In this document: positions 9,690 to 20,779 of the stretch, piece after piece | Position numbering within the stretch: the first letter of the stretch is position 1 | How the letters are laid out: every line of letters starts with the position of its first letter | From: Nepenthes gracilis | Taxonomy: Eukaryota; Streptophyta; Magnoliopsida; Caryophyllales; Nepenthaceae | Direction of reading: 5' to 3' | NCBI GenBank assembly: GCA_033239525.1 | Contig: BSYO01000025.1 | Span: forward strand, 9,520,001-9,584,000 | DNA: 64,000 nucleotides | Program-made: the position numbers and the translations under genes | Notes under the pieces: model-generated | What the model was told of the DNA's origin: nothing | The model's input: the letters and a program-made list of their open reading frames with translations, nothing else | The model's database searches: none

Positions 9690-12600
9690 GTTATCTAGAA
9701 TGTCCAGAAAACATGATTCAAGGTCGAACAATGATGATGATTAGTCAAATCCTTTACATAGTGACTACTACTTGTTTGCATCAAATGAGGATATATCCAT
9801 TCCTTTTCCTCCAATGGAGTGCCAGTATTATAAAGAATCATAGAGTTACGAGGTTGAGATTTTAAAGTTTGAATGAAAGCTCCAATCCAACGATTTCATC
9901 GATTGAATGAGCACAGTTGAGCGTATTTTTGAATTCAAAGAAAACTTGTGGCTAAATTAAAGAAATATATGTCAATATGGTGAGAGTACTTATGTAAAAG
10001 ATGAACTTTAGACATAAAGAACAAAATTCAAACATGGACAAAAATGAAGAAGGAACTTTAAAGGAAAATTTTACTTGAGAAGTTAAGTCAAAACTTATTT
10101 CTCAAACTATATAATTGTTATCAATGATATTTGATTGTTGAGGCGTACACTTGAGATTTTGAGTAACTTATGATGTTTTATGAAATTGTAATATCCAAAG
10201 AGCAATCTATTGCTCGAAACCTAGACAGGCTTTGAGCAGAAATCTGAAACATAGTAAATCTATAATCATATTAGAACATCATAAATGCCCAATATCTTTC
10301 CATTAAATTGGAGAAGCAACTCAAAGAAACATTGGCGCCACTAAGGGTTTGGACAAACCAACCCAATTAGGAGGCCTCTCCACAAGTTGGTCCCAAGGCC
10401 TCATCCAATTGGCACCAACATGGGAGGTTTCAATAGCTTTGAATCGTGGTCAATTCAAATTAGTGAGTACCTACACCATGTGCCTTAAATGTTATGGAAT
10501 CGGACACATCGCCTTGTATTGCCTAAACCACCGGGTAGTTGCTCTCATGGAAGAAGTGAAAGTGGAACCATTGAAGAGGAGGCCTGGGAAGACATCACCT
10601 ATACGGACGAAGTAGAACTTGTGGTGATCCAGTATATTATCAAAATTAGGATCCTTCATGGTGTCGTCAAATTGAAGGAGAAAAAGCATCTTTCATTCTC
10701 AGTGCATAACTCACAGGAATGTATGTGATTTTATCATAAATATTTAAAGTTGTGCCGGTATTATGTTTACTACTATGGTGAACAGACCCAAGATAACAAT
10801 AGAAGACCACCCGAATCCAGGCAAGTTGTTATGGGTATGTTGAGGTAATGAAATACGAGTGGATAAGTATTTGGTTACTCTTTTGATTAGAAAGGGACAT
10901 AAAGACGAGATCTTATACGATATCATATCCATGGATGCTTGCCATCTCCTTTACGGGAGACTTGAGCAATATCACTGAAGATCCACTCACTACAAGTTTA
11001 CTCAAGCATACTTTTTTTTTTTCTGAGAGAGGTGAAAAATATTATTTTAGCCCCTTTGCCCTATTCTAAAATTTTGAAAGCTAGTAATGGTGGGGATGCA
11101 TTTTTATCATTTTTAAATGTCAACTTTCTTTTAAAAGAAATTGGAGATCCTTGTGACCATGATAGGAGGTCAGATTTAGTTGAAAACCTGCCCTAGTCCA
11201 GCCCATTTGGGAGAAGTTATCGGATGTTACTCATAACAAGATACAACTTGGTTTATTTCTTGAAGGATATCTGATATTATATTTATTTAACTTTTAAAAC
11301 AGCGATTCTGAATATATTAACATATCAAATAAATCATAAGGACCACGGGGAGTTACGATGGCAAGTAGATGAGCTCTTAATGAAGGGGCTAATCTGTGAG
11401 ATCCTTAGTCCCTTTGCTATCCTTGCTCTACTTAACTAGAATAAAAATGGTACAAACATGTATATTGATTATAGGATTGTTAATAAAATCACCATCATGT
11501 ATTAGTACCCTATTCCTCAGTTTGATGATTTATTGGACCAAATGGCATGATCATCCTCTAAAAGATTGATCTATGGAGTGTTTATTATCAAATTTGGAAG
11601 AAGTCCAGTGGTGAGTGGAAGATCGCTTTCAAGATGCAGAATAGTTTTATATGGGTGGACAGTCATATCTTTTAGGTTAACTAATATCCGTTATACTTTA
11701 ATGATGCTTATGAGTCATATCTTCATGTCTTTTATTGGACAATCAATGATGATATATTTTGATGATAATATGATTTTTAGCAAGGATGAAATGGAACATC
11801 TAGAGCACCTCGGGCAAGTTTAATTTGCTCTTCGGGAACAATGGCTCTAAGTAAATGTGGCCAAGTGCCATTTATTCACTAACACTCTTAGTTTCCTTGG
11901 TTTTATTATCTCAAATCACGGGATCAAATCTAACTAAAATTGAAGCCATGCTAAGTTAGCCGAACCCAACAACTTTACAAGAAATTTAGAGTTTTCACGG
12001 GTTGGCTTCTTTCTAATAACAATTTATCAAATGCTTCAGCACAATGATAGCTCCAACAATTGAATGTTTGAAGGAGAGTTTGTTCAAATGGATGGTGAAG
12101 ATTGACACAAGCTTTAGTCAGTTAAAACACCAACAAGTAGGTGCACTGATCTTGGCACTTCTTGATTTCAAGAAAGTGATGGAAGTTCATTGTGATATTT
12201 CTAACCTTGACATTAGTGTGATTTTTGACCAATAGGGAAAACCTATTACTTATTTTAGAGAGAAACTTAAAGAATCTTGTAAGAAATATAGTACATAAAA
12301 CAAAGAATTCTATATCAATGCGAACATAAGGTGCCGAAATTCATCAACAAATAACAAAATCAGTTCAAGACAAATCGCTTGGATTGATTATTTTTAATCC
12401 TATGATTTTCTCATTTGGAATAAATTATGGACCTAAAACAAGGTAGTTGATACTTTAAACCGGCAACACTCATTATTTTATGTTTTGTAAGAATTATAAG
12501 ATCTTAAGTGGTGAAAAATTCTTATAAAGATGATTCATTCTTTAGTCAACTTGTGGTGGACTATGTGGTTGGTCCGATTAATTAATTTTTGCCCCTTAAT

Positions 12601-13735
12601 AGTTATTTTTTTTTAGAGAAATCTGACTTTATGTTCTTCAATGTTTTTTAAGGCAAGCCATCTTGCAAGAAATTCACATGGGAGAATTAGCAGGACACTT
12701 CAATCAAGATAAGACTGTAATATTCACATAAGTGCGATTCTTTTTACCAAATATGGTTCTGGACATGAAGCAACTTATTGTATGATGTCGGGCTTGTCAT
12801 GTGGCTAAAAATCACAGCCAAATAGTGGAGTTACATATTCCACTTCCAATTATTATAGTGCCATGAGAATATGTACATATTGATTTTTTACTTGGACTAC
12901 TACAAATACTACAAAACAAAGACTCTATGATGGTAGTAATTAACAGTTTAAAAAATTAGCACACTTTGTTCCATGTAGCTGAATGATTAACATAACAATC
13001 ATTGTCGACTTATACGTTTGTGAGAGAGTAACGCTTCAAGGAGTTAGGAAGATGGTTACTTTGTATGGAAACTCTAAGATTGTTGTATATTTTTAGCACA
13101 TATTATGACAAAAAATGAGAACCCAACTTAAATTAGTACATTATTCCACCCATAAAAGGATGGGCAAATAGAGGTTGTTAGTCAAAATCTTGAAATCTAT
13201 TGAGAAACATCATTGGGAATAAGATCTAACAATGGAGAAATGGCGCTTGCACAGGCCAAGTTTACCTGTAACTCATACCAAAGTCGATTTACAGGAAGAA
13301 TTTCATTTGAGGAGGTTTACAAACATAATTACATTAGTCCAATTGATTTTATTAATCACTCTACTACCAATCTTTAGTGAAGATGCTGACACCCAAGCTT
13401 AAGAAATTAAAATAAATCATTCCAATGTCAAATAATACATACCTAGCAAACAGTTAAGTATAAAAACCAAGCAAATAAGTATGAGTAGATACAAAAATTT
13501 AATCAAGGCAATCTCAAATGGATCCACTTGTGAAAATAGTGATTTCCTACAAGTAAATTTTCTAAACTCCACCCATGTGTGAACAGACCATGTAAGATCG
13601 TTAAGAGAATTGGCTACAATGTATATGAAGTTGAACTTCCTAAAAAATATGGCATATCACTGATATTTAATGCTTTTGATATCTAATCATATGTCAAAGA
13701 ACCTAACTCAAGGACGAGTTCTCTCCAATCTTAGG
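9690..13735 (+). pseudogene. gypsy gag-pol, heavily decayed
   Basis: Gag is recognisable mainly by its zinc knuckle: Cys 10481, Cys 10490, His 10505 and Cys 10520, spaced C-x2-C-x4-H-x4-C. The protease end shows MDACHLLYGRL near 10930-10960, the counterpart of the family motif MDACHILLGRPW. RT shows its palm with YFDD at 11755-11766 and CHLFTNTLSFLGFIIS near 11866-11915. RNase H shows EVHCDISNLDI near 12182 and KPITYFREKL near 12240. Integrase shows GELAGHF near 12680, CRACHVAK near 12787-12810 and HIDFLLGL near 12878. No frame is continuous for long. It would have encoded a gypsy polyprotein acting in particle assembly, reverse transcription and insertion. Confidence 0.85.
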
Positions 13736-13739
13736 GGAA

Positions 13740-14040
13740 TGATATGGTTTAAGTTGATGAAGAATAATTTAATGTTGATGTGGCTGCTACTTGAAAAGTC
13801 TTGGTAAATTTTGATAAGATGACAAGTTGTATTAAAAGATCAACCTTCATTTACTTTGAATCAAAAAATAAAAAAAAGGTTAAAAGTTGGAACCTCCTTT
13901 AAAATAGCCTCCTAACATACTGATAGAGCATCACCCAATCCTTCTTTGCTCAAATTATCAACTTGAACTTCGATAATTATATAGATATTTTTTTCATATT
14001 CAATTTTTTCTCAAATTATTCTCTCTATTTTGAGATATCA
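13740..14040 (+). repeat. 3' LTR of the 9221-14040 gypsy element
   Basis: 301 bp beginning TGATATGG after an AGGGGAA purine tract (13733-13739) and ending GATATCA, followed by GAAG. Confidence 0.8.
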
Positions 14041-14269
14041 GAAGTGTGTTTAAAGGTTATTTAGAAAACTTTAAGAAATATAGATTATTACATTTGGAAT
14101 GAAATATCATATGTGACCCTACTCTTATAGACTTTGTCAAGAATAAGTTTATCTTTAACAAAATATTTGTCAATAGATCAAATTTGACGACAAATACATC
14201 AACAAAATGAATAGTGAAAGAAATTATGTCAACACCAAACAATTACCAATTCAGAGCAAAGTGATTGAG

Positions 14270-14908
14270 TGAAAATTATTGGGTTATAGGTCAATCCTAT
14301 GTGGACCCATATTTTTTTGACGTACAAATTGGTAGTATGGATGAAAAAATTTTTGCACACATGAGGCACGCCTGAGGTGCCGATTTTAGAAGCATCACAC
14401 TTGAGGCGTGCCCATGCTGAAGGCGCTCCTGACAGGCATTTGCAGTATAAAGACGCGCCAATGTATTTTTAGGATTATCTACTTGTGTTTAGAGCACCGT
14501 TTTGTAAGAGAAAAAGAAGAAAAAGAGAGAGAAAATAGAGAAGATGAAGATTTATGCATCAATTTAATTCTAAATCATGTTCCAATTTTCATGTTTCAAT
14601 TTTCGCCTACCTTGAATACACTATTCTTGAAATTGAAAAGAACATTTATTGATTTTATTTATTTTCTTTTATATTATATTCTTTACTATTTGGGTTTGTT
14701 TGAAATAAAGTATTGTGACATTTTATTTGAAATTTGTGTAACCAAAATATTATATAGTAGAGATATTTATGGATTTTTTGTCCAATAATTTTTCTCTCTC
14801 ATTCTAAAGAAAATTTTTTACGTAAAATTATATTTTTCTTTATTATTTGAAATTATTGATTACTTGTTATATATTGTCAAATATTTTTTCATTATTAAAA
14901 TAAACAAT
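14270..14908 (+). repeat. Solo LTR related to the 3338-8806 copia family
   Basis: Flanked by TTGAG at 14265-14269 and 14909-14913. Its start matches the copia LTRs (GGGTTATAGGTCAATCCTATG, TGGACCCATAT). It carries GCGTGCC/GGCGCTCC-rich U3 sequence, a TATAAA box at 14446-14451 followed by GACGCGCC, and a long GA-rich leader at 14508-14550. No internal region follows, so it is a solo LTR left by recombination or loss. The exact right end (CAAT rather than CA) is uncertain by a few bases. Confidence 0.8.
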
Positions 14909-14939
14909 TTGAGTCCCCACAGAAATGTCATGAACATGT

Positions 14940-15760
14940 CATCAGCAAAACATAAGCAAATATAGGGTGACAGGTCAACATAGATAAGTAGTATTATCTT
15001 AATCAAAAGTCGGCTGATTGGGTGAAAAGAAGCCGAGCAGAAGATGGAAGCTTCTACTGATTGTCAGAACCCACTGCTAGTTATTGCACCAGCATCTTTT
15101 AGCAGGAAGCAAGTCTGCAAATGTGATTTCTGATCTGGTTCGGTTCCACAACCGATTTGGCATTAGCAAACTAAAGTCGGTCATTGACAGCAGATTCAGC
15201 CGAGACACAATACATCAACAGACAGAATTTCTTACACACTTCAGTTTTAGTTATGATGTCAGAAAAATGACAGATTCTACATCATTCATGAGCCTGAATT
15301 GCTATTCTGCGCTCTGAATTTCGTTCCACATCCTGCATCAGGTGATACAATCCTAGCCCTGTAAATTTGTCTAGAAATTTGATTTCGTGGTTGTGCATTT
15401 TCTCATATCGTATTTCTTCAATTCATATACAAATTCTAACTCTGGCCAATTTTAAATTATAATTAATCTTCCAAGTTTTGCAATTCGGTCAGTTCTGATT
15501 CCATCTGCATTTTGCAAGTGTTACACCTTAAATTCTTATTCTGTTTCTGCAGTTGTACACATGCAACAACCTGCTTACTTCCATTCTGCTTTTATTCAAA
15601 ATTTGCAACTGGTTTAGCAATTCGTTCTACAATCTGCAGATTTCACACTTTACGCTTTCATAATCATTCTGGTATCGGAGTTAGAAGTGATTTTTTTTAT
15701 TCTGATTCTGCACTCTCCGTTTCTAATTCTTCGTTCCTTCTTACCACTTATTGAATCACA
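14940..15760 (+). repeat. LTR-like or leader sequence, left member of a pair
   Basis: The first ~150 bp (CATCAGCAAAACATAAG to CTAGTTATTGC) resembles 21774-21930: both share GGTGACAG or GATGACAG, TATTATC, a TTGG motif and ACTGATTGT. The rest (15100-15760) is C/T-rich, resembles an untranslated leader or LTR 3' part, and has no counterpart on the right. The relationship suggests that the repeat block between them was once bounded by a pair of LTRs; this is inference. Confidence 0.45.
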
Positions 15761-15761
15761 C

Positions 15762-16139
15762 ATCAATGGACCGTAGCCAAGTTTATCGGTTGATATCCAT
15801 AATGTGATCTACCACATTAAAAAAGACGTTCTCCATTATGTTTTTGATCCTAGAGGGCCTGAGGACTACAATGTTCTGTGACAAACTCATCAACCCTTCT
15901 TGCTCTTATTCAATATCATTCAATACAAGATGCAAGAAAGGATGAACTTTTGCTCAACAGGAGACATATCTTTGAGGGATGGCCTAATATGCATATTCAA
16001 TTCTCAAATGATGGTAAGCTTCACCGAATTCTGTGTGTCCATCTTCATCAGTTGTCGTATCCACTTACTACTGCAATGTTGTATCACATCTTTGACGCTT
16101 TTCGACATATAGAGGATATTCTTCTTTTTAGCACAACCT
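15762..16139 (+). pseudogene. Captured fragment resembling a polypyrimidine-tract-binding (RRM) protein
   Basis: Three partly overlapping stretches resemble plant PTB/hnRNP-L type RNA-recognition motifs. In one frame near 15797-15880, HNVIYHIKKDVLHYVFDPRG has the shape of the RRM block usually read as LYPITVDVLHQVFSPYG. From 15878 the open frame gives ALIQYHSIQDARK and HIFEGWPNMHIQFSNDGKL, like the PTB ALIQYQ and RNIYDGCCQLDIQFSNL blocks. It then gives ILCVHLHQLSYPLTTAMLYH and IFDAFRHIEDILLFS, a second RRM start. Frame breaks near 15882 and a stop at 16139 show it is dead. PTB proteins bind pyrimidine-rich RNA and regulate splicing. Here the fragment lies between LTR-like stretches and is followed directly by a repeat array, so a captured gene fragment is the likely explanation. 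Identity rests on recalled family motifs. Confidence 0.5.
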
Positions 16140-16164
16140 GACAGGTGTTTGGGGGCCCTCATTC

Positions 16165-16935
16165 TATGTTGCGCGTACAAGCTCAAGAGAAGAGCTCATC
16201 TCAAAAGACCGGCTTAGTAGGAGGGAGAGTCCCTTAGCCACTCAAGTCTGGCTCCCCGACATGAGACTCGCATCATTTCACCATCTTCGACAACCGTCGA
16301 CCTTTACGGTTACACTCTACGGCACTTTATTTGGCGACACTTCACTTGGCGCTTCACTCGGCGTTTCTGGTTAGCCTACTCAGACTTATAAACCAGCCCA
16401 CTCAAGGTTGGCTCCTTGACATGGGATTCGCATCGTTCCACCGCCTTTGACAACCGCCGACCTCGGTGGCTATACTGTATGGCACTTCACTCGGCGACAC
16501 TTCATTTGGCGCTTCACTTGGCATTCCAAGTCAGCCCACTCAGACTTATAAGTCAACCCGCTCAAGGTTGGCTCCCTAACATGGGACTCGCATTATTCCA
16601 CCTCCTTTGATAACTGCTGACTTCGGCGACTACACTTTACGGCATTTCACTCGGCAACACTTCACTTGGCGCTTCACTCGGCGTTTCCGGTCAGCCCACT
16701 CAGACTTATAAGCTAGCCTACTCAAGGTTGGCTCTCTGATATGGGACTCGTATCATTCCACCCCTTTCGACAACTGCCGACATCGATGGATGCACTCTGC
16801 GGCGCTTCACTTGATGACACTTCACTCGGTGCTTCACTCAATGCTTCCGGTTAGCCCCTCTGCCAATTAGAACCATCCACAAGTAGCTCTTTTTGAGCAG
16901 GGGGGTTTCAATGAGAGCGTCTATGTTGCGAGGAT
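16165..16935 (+). repeat. GC-rich repeat family member with four 160-bp tandem units
   Basis: It starts TATGTTGCGCGTACAAGCTCAAG and ends near GCAGGGGGGTTTCAATGAGAGC, followed by another TATGTTGCGAG. Inside are four tandem units marked by GGCTCC or GGCTCT at 16250, 16410, 16570 and 16730, an exact 160-bp period. Each unit reads ACTCAAG, GGCTCC.., CATGGGA, TCATTCCACC, a CGACAACCGCCGACC-like stretch and a run of CTTCACTCGGCG. The family recurs through to about 21.6 kb, always in the same orientation. No coding capacity was seen. It may be a non-autonomous LTR-type element; the G-run could be a polypurine tract. Confidence 0.75.
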
Positions 16936-16993
16936 AAGTCAAAGAGGAGAGCCATCCCAAAAGACCGGCCACTTGTTTGGTAATGCGGTAAAG

Positions 16994-17150
16994 AATGGTA
17001 TCAGTTGTGCAGCAGAATAGATGGCAGGTGAAGTTGCTGCTGTTCTGATTTCATATCAGAATATTGATACCACTGTGGACCTTCCAATGCAAGATCATTG
17101 ACAAGGAACAAACTTGTCATCTTTCTGGAAAGTGCAGCAAAACTAGTGTC
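16994..17150 (+). other. Unique short segment with a 26-codon open frame
   Basis: Between the 160-bp array and the first exon-like cassette lies sequence unlike the repeats. From 17021 an ATG opens MAGEVAAVLISYQNIDTTV and stops after 26 codons. I do not recognise it. It may be more of the host gene fragment from which the neighbouring exon-like cassette came; the base composition resembles gene sequence more than the repeats around it. Confidence 0.3.
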
Positions 17151-17235
17151 GAGTTTTGGCATTTGCTTTTGAAAAATTAATTGTCTCTAATTTGATGGAA
17201 TCCATTTCTTTCTCAAGTGTTGCCTTTGTATGCAG

Positions 17236-17305
17236 GCTCTATATTCTCCTGAATTTGGTCATGACTCCAAAATTCAACATTGATTCTAGAAAAAAATCAG
17301 TGCAG
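17236..17305 (+). repeat. Exon-like 70-bp cassette, copy 1
   Basis: Bounded by TTTGTATGCAG and GTGAGT, both good plant splice signals. One frame is open through the core and reads LYILLNLVMTPKFNIDSRKK. This copy is flanked on the left by sequence (17100-17171) that the others lack, so it may be the founder. The source gene was not recognised. Confidence 0.7.
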
Positions 17306-17667
17306 GTGAGTCTTCCCTGGATGTAAGTAATTCTTGGCATTAGCAGCATGTGAAAGCGTTTGTTTGAAATAGAACGTTGCAAGAAAAAGCCCAAGGGGAG
17401 AGCCCATTTCAACAGATTAACTTAGAAGGAGGGAGAACCCCTCAAACTTATAAACCAATCCACTCAAAGCTGACTCCCTGATGGGAGACTCGTATCATTC
17501 CACCCGCCTTCGACAACTGCCGATCTTAGTCGCTGCACTCTACGACACTTCGCTCAGCGCTGCTTTACTTTGTGTTTCCAGTTAGCCCATCCGTCAGCCC
17601 TTCCGTCGATCAGAACCCTCCACAGGTAACCCTTTTCGGGCATCTCTAATTTGATGTTCGTATGCAG

Positions 17668-17737
17668 GCTCTATATTCTCCCGAATTGGGTCATGACTCC
17701 AAAATTCAATGTTGATTCTAGAAAAAAATCAATGTGG
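17668..17737 (+). repeat. Exon-like 70-bp cassette, copy 2
   Basis: Acceptor TATGCAG is kept but the pyrimidine-rich stretch before it is shortened by about 30 bp. The core ends GTGG and the donor is GTGGGT. The same frame is open. Confidence 0.7.
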
Positions 17738-17969
17738 GTGGGTCTTCCCTGTAAATAAGTAATTCTTGACATTAGCAGAATGTGAAAGTGTTTGTTTGAA
17801 ATAGAATGTTGTAAGTATAGGCTCAAGGGGAAAGCCCATCTCAAAGAATTAATCTAATAGGAGGGAGAGTTCCTCAAACTTATAAGCCAACCCACTCAAG
17901 GCTGGCTCTCTAATGGGGGACTCGCATCATTCCACCTCCCTTCGACAATTGTCGACTTCGACGGCTACA

Positions 17970-19490
17970 TTTATTTGGTTTTGGTCACTCTCTTGTGGGT
18001 AGCTCAACAAATGAAAAGTCATCCGAAGATCACACAAGAGTTTGTGCAAAGTTTGGAGTGTTCACACGTGTGGCAAGCGACCAGAGGAGTAGCAGGAGTG
18101 CTGCAAATTGGGCCAAGGTCAAGGGGCTTGGCCAACCGGGCAGCGAGGAGGCTAGTTAGTAGCGGCCGGTCGGGTAGCAAGAAGCTAGATAGGGAGAAAG
18201 GCCAATTGAGAGGAGACTAGCTAGGAGTAGCCAGGCTATGTGGCTTAGCTGGGATGAGGTCGGCCAAGAGGCCGACCACGCGTGCTGATGCGAAGGGGTG
18301 ACCAGGCAATACTAATTCAAAGAAGTTGACTTGGCAAAACTGGTAGAAGACTTTGCAGAGTTGGCACCATACTTTAAAGAGTAGGTGGCAGGCTTTATAG
18401 AGCCTGCGCCATCTGTGTAGAGTATGCGTCGTCTATGAAAAAGTGCGGGAACTGGTGAAATTGTAAAAAATGACAAAGCTGGTATGACAAATTATCTATA
18501 AGATCAGGGCATGTGAACAGATGAGATATTGGCCAGGCATTATTATAAAGTACACCAAACGCTTTAGAGGTGCATGTGAATGGCGTGTGGCAACCGTGTG
18601 TGGAACAGACGGTGAAATGGAGCAGAAACAAAGTGTGGAAGGGAACCTTCGTCATTTACTGTTCATCACCATACTTGTAAAATTAGAGAGTATAGAGCAG
18701 AGAGTATGACTAATGAGAGAAAGAAGAGAAGAAAAATAAAGAGAAGTGGAAAGGAGAGATTTCTTATTCTGAAGATTGTTCTTTTTTCTTACTCTATCTA
18801 ATGAAATCCGAAGATTTGACAAACTGAACCTGGTCCACGTCCCTAGAACTGAGAACATAAAGGTCGACCAACTTGCAGAGTGGTAGCGACTGAAGATCTA
18901 GAACAATACTTGAGAGATATGAGGGAAGTTTTGAGCACTCCCAATATAAAGGAATAGAAAGCGATGCAAGTCTTTAACGTCCAAAACTGGATGACACCAT
19001 ACTAGAGGTATCTGGCGGACGGAACACTATTGGATAACGCGGACGAAGCCAAGCTGATCAAGAAGACGGATGGCTGGTACACCTTAGTTGACGGACGGCT
19101 ATATTGCCAGATACTTGACTCCGTACCTCCGGTACCTTACTCCTGGGAAGGCCGACTACGCCTTGAGTAAAGTTCACCTTGGGATATGTGGGTAACACAT
19201 TGGCGGCAAGAACCTAGTGTTCAAAGTCATGCGTTAAAGATATTACTGGCCTACAATGAAAAAGGATGCCCTGGAGTAAAACTCAGTCTCGGAAGTTTGT
19301 AACCAATTTTACATAGTGAATTTTTTTTAGAATTTATCATGTGGCTTTTTCCTTAATTGAAAAGGATTTTTCGCATTAAAAATCATTATGCATTCTTGTG
19401 TTTCTTATGCTCACATTCTTGGTGACTAACAGCCGATAGGGAGTTTGATTTTTTTGCTGCACCGGATCGGGTATATCCAGGTTGAACCCC
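17970..19490 (+). mobile_element. Inserted retrotransposon debris inside the array
   Basis: This stretch interrupts the composite repeat, which breaks at CTTCGACGGCTACA (about 17970) and resumes at CACTCTATAGCACTTCAC (about 19495). It holds a G-rich segment at 18050-18300, a GA-rich segment at 18700-18760, and gypsy integrase coding at 18880-19290. An LTR-like tail at 19320-19485 resembles the 3' part of the LTR at 61.7-61.85 kb (TTGAAAAGGATTTTTCGCATTAAAAAT). Boundaries are approximate and no clean target duplication was found. Confidence 0.6.
18880..19290 (+). pseudogene. gypsy integrase N-terminal fragment (Tat-like)
   Basis: The plus strand reads NWMTPY*RYLADGTLLDN, then DEAKLIKKTDGWYTLVDGR and LYCQ. 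A frame change is followed by the ICGNHIGGKNL-like and YYWPTMKKDA-like blocks. This is the spacer and zinc-finger start of plant gypsy integrases of the Tat group. Stops and frameshifts are present. Nothing of the catalytic core follows before the array resumes, so it is a truncated fragment. Confidence 0.7.
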
Positions 19491-19653
19491 AATAGCACTC
19501 TATAGCACTTCACTCGGCATGCTTCACTTGCGTTTCTAGTCAGCCCATCCGGTCAGTGCCCCCATTGGTCAAAATGCTCCACAGGTAGCCCTCTTCGGGC
19601 ATCTCTAATTTGATGGATGCCATTTCTTTCTTAAGTGTTGCCTTTGTATGCAG

Positions 19654-19723
19654 GCTCTATATTCTCCCAAATTGGGTCATGCCTCCAAAATTCAACATTG
19701 ATTCCAGAAAAAAATCAGTTCAG
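19654..19723 (+). repeat. Exon-like 70-bp cassette, copy 3
   Basis: Both splice-like ends are intact (TTTGTATGCAG and CAG/GTGAGT) and the frame is open (LYILPNWVMPPKFNIDSRKK). Confidence 0.7.
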
Positions 19724-20098
19724 GTGAGTCTTCCCTGGATATAAGTAATTCTTGGCATTAGCAGCATGTGAAAGTGTTTGTTTGAAATAGAATGTTGTGA
19801 GCACAAGTTTAAGGGAAGAGCTCATCCCAAAAAATCAGCCCAGTAGGAGAGAGAACTTCTCAGACCTATAAGCCAACCCACTCAAGGCTTACTCCTCGGT
19901 AGGGCACTCGCATCATTCCACCCCTCTTCAATAACCACTAACCTCGGTAGTTACACTCGGCAACGCTTCACTAGGCGTTTCTAGTTAGCCCATCCAGTCA
20001 ATCCCTTCGTCGGTTAATACCCTCCGCAGATAGCCCTTTCCGAGCATCTCTAATTTGATGGAAGCCATTTCTTTCTCAAGTGTTGCCTTTGTATGTGG

Positions 20099-20168
20099 GC
20101 TCTATATTCTCCTGAATTGGGTCATGACTCCAAAATTCAACGTTAATTCTAGAAAAAGATCAGTGCAA
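20099..20168 (+). repeat. Exon-like 70-bp cassette, copy 4
   Basis: The acceptor AG has changed (GTATGTGG) and the donor is GTGAAT. The core length is still 70 bp and the frame is open. Confidence 0.7.
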
Positions 20169-20554
20169 GTGAATCTTCCCTGGATATAAGTAATTCTTGG
20201 CATTAGCAGCATGTGAAAGCATCTGTTTGAAATAGAATGTTGCGAGCACAAATCCAAGGAGAGAGTCTATTAAAAAGACTGGCCTAGTAGGAGGAAGAGC
20301 CCCTCAAACTTATAGGCCAACCCACTCAAGTCTAACTTTTCGATGTGGGACTCACATCATTTTACCCCATTCGACAACCGCTGATCTCAACGGCTGCTCT
20401 CTGCGGCACATCATTCGGCGACGCTTTCTCGGTGCTTCACCCAGCGTTTTTGGTTAGCCCGTCTACTGGTCAGAACCCTCCGCTGATAGCCCTTTCTAGG
20501 CATCTCTAATTTGATGGAAGCCATTTCTTTCTCAAGTGTTGCCTTTTTATGCTG

Positions 20555-20624
20555 GCTCTATATTCTCTTGAATTGGATCATGACTCCAAAATTGAACGTT
20601 GATTCTAGATAAAAATCAGTACAG
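20555..20624 (+). repeat. Exon-like 70-bp cassette, copy 5
   Basis: The acceptor has changed to TATGCTG. The donor GTGAGT is intact. One stop (TAG to TAA region near 20607) interrupts the frame open in the other copies. Confidence 0.7.
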
Positions 20625-20779
20625 GTGAGTCTTCCCTGGTTATATGTAATTCTTGGCATTAGCAGCATGTGAAAGTGTTTGATTGAAATAGAATGTTGTG
20701 AGTACAAGCACAAGGAGAGAACCCATCTCAAAATACCAGCCTAGTAGGAGGGAGAACTCGTTAAGCTTATAAATCAATC

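Larger units (their letters stand above)
9221..14040 (+). mobile_element. Degenerate Ty3/gypsy retrotransposon with short LTRs
   Basis: A 4.8-kb element. The 5' LTR starts TGACACCG at 9221 and the 3' LTR starts TGATATGG at 13740; both continue with AAGTTGATGAAGAATAATTT. GAAG flanks both ends (9217-9220 and 14041-14044), consistent with a short target duplication. Internal coding runs gag, protease, RT, RNase H, integrase, the gypsy order. LTR differences at the start are C-to-T type, suggesting decay of methylated DNA. The coding part is heavily broken, so this is probably older than the copia element beside it. Confidence 0.85.

Noticed and set aside
16250..16890. Possible CRISPR-like regular spacing
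   Set aside because: The units are 160-bp homologous repeats, not short direct repeats with unique spacers, and the genome is a plant.
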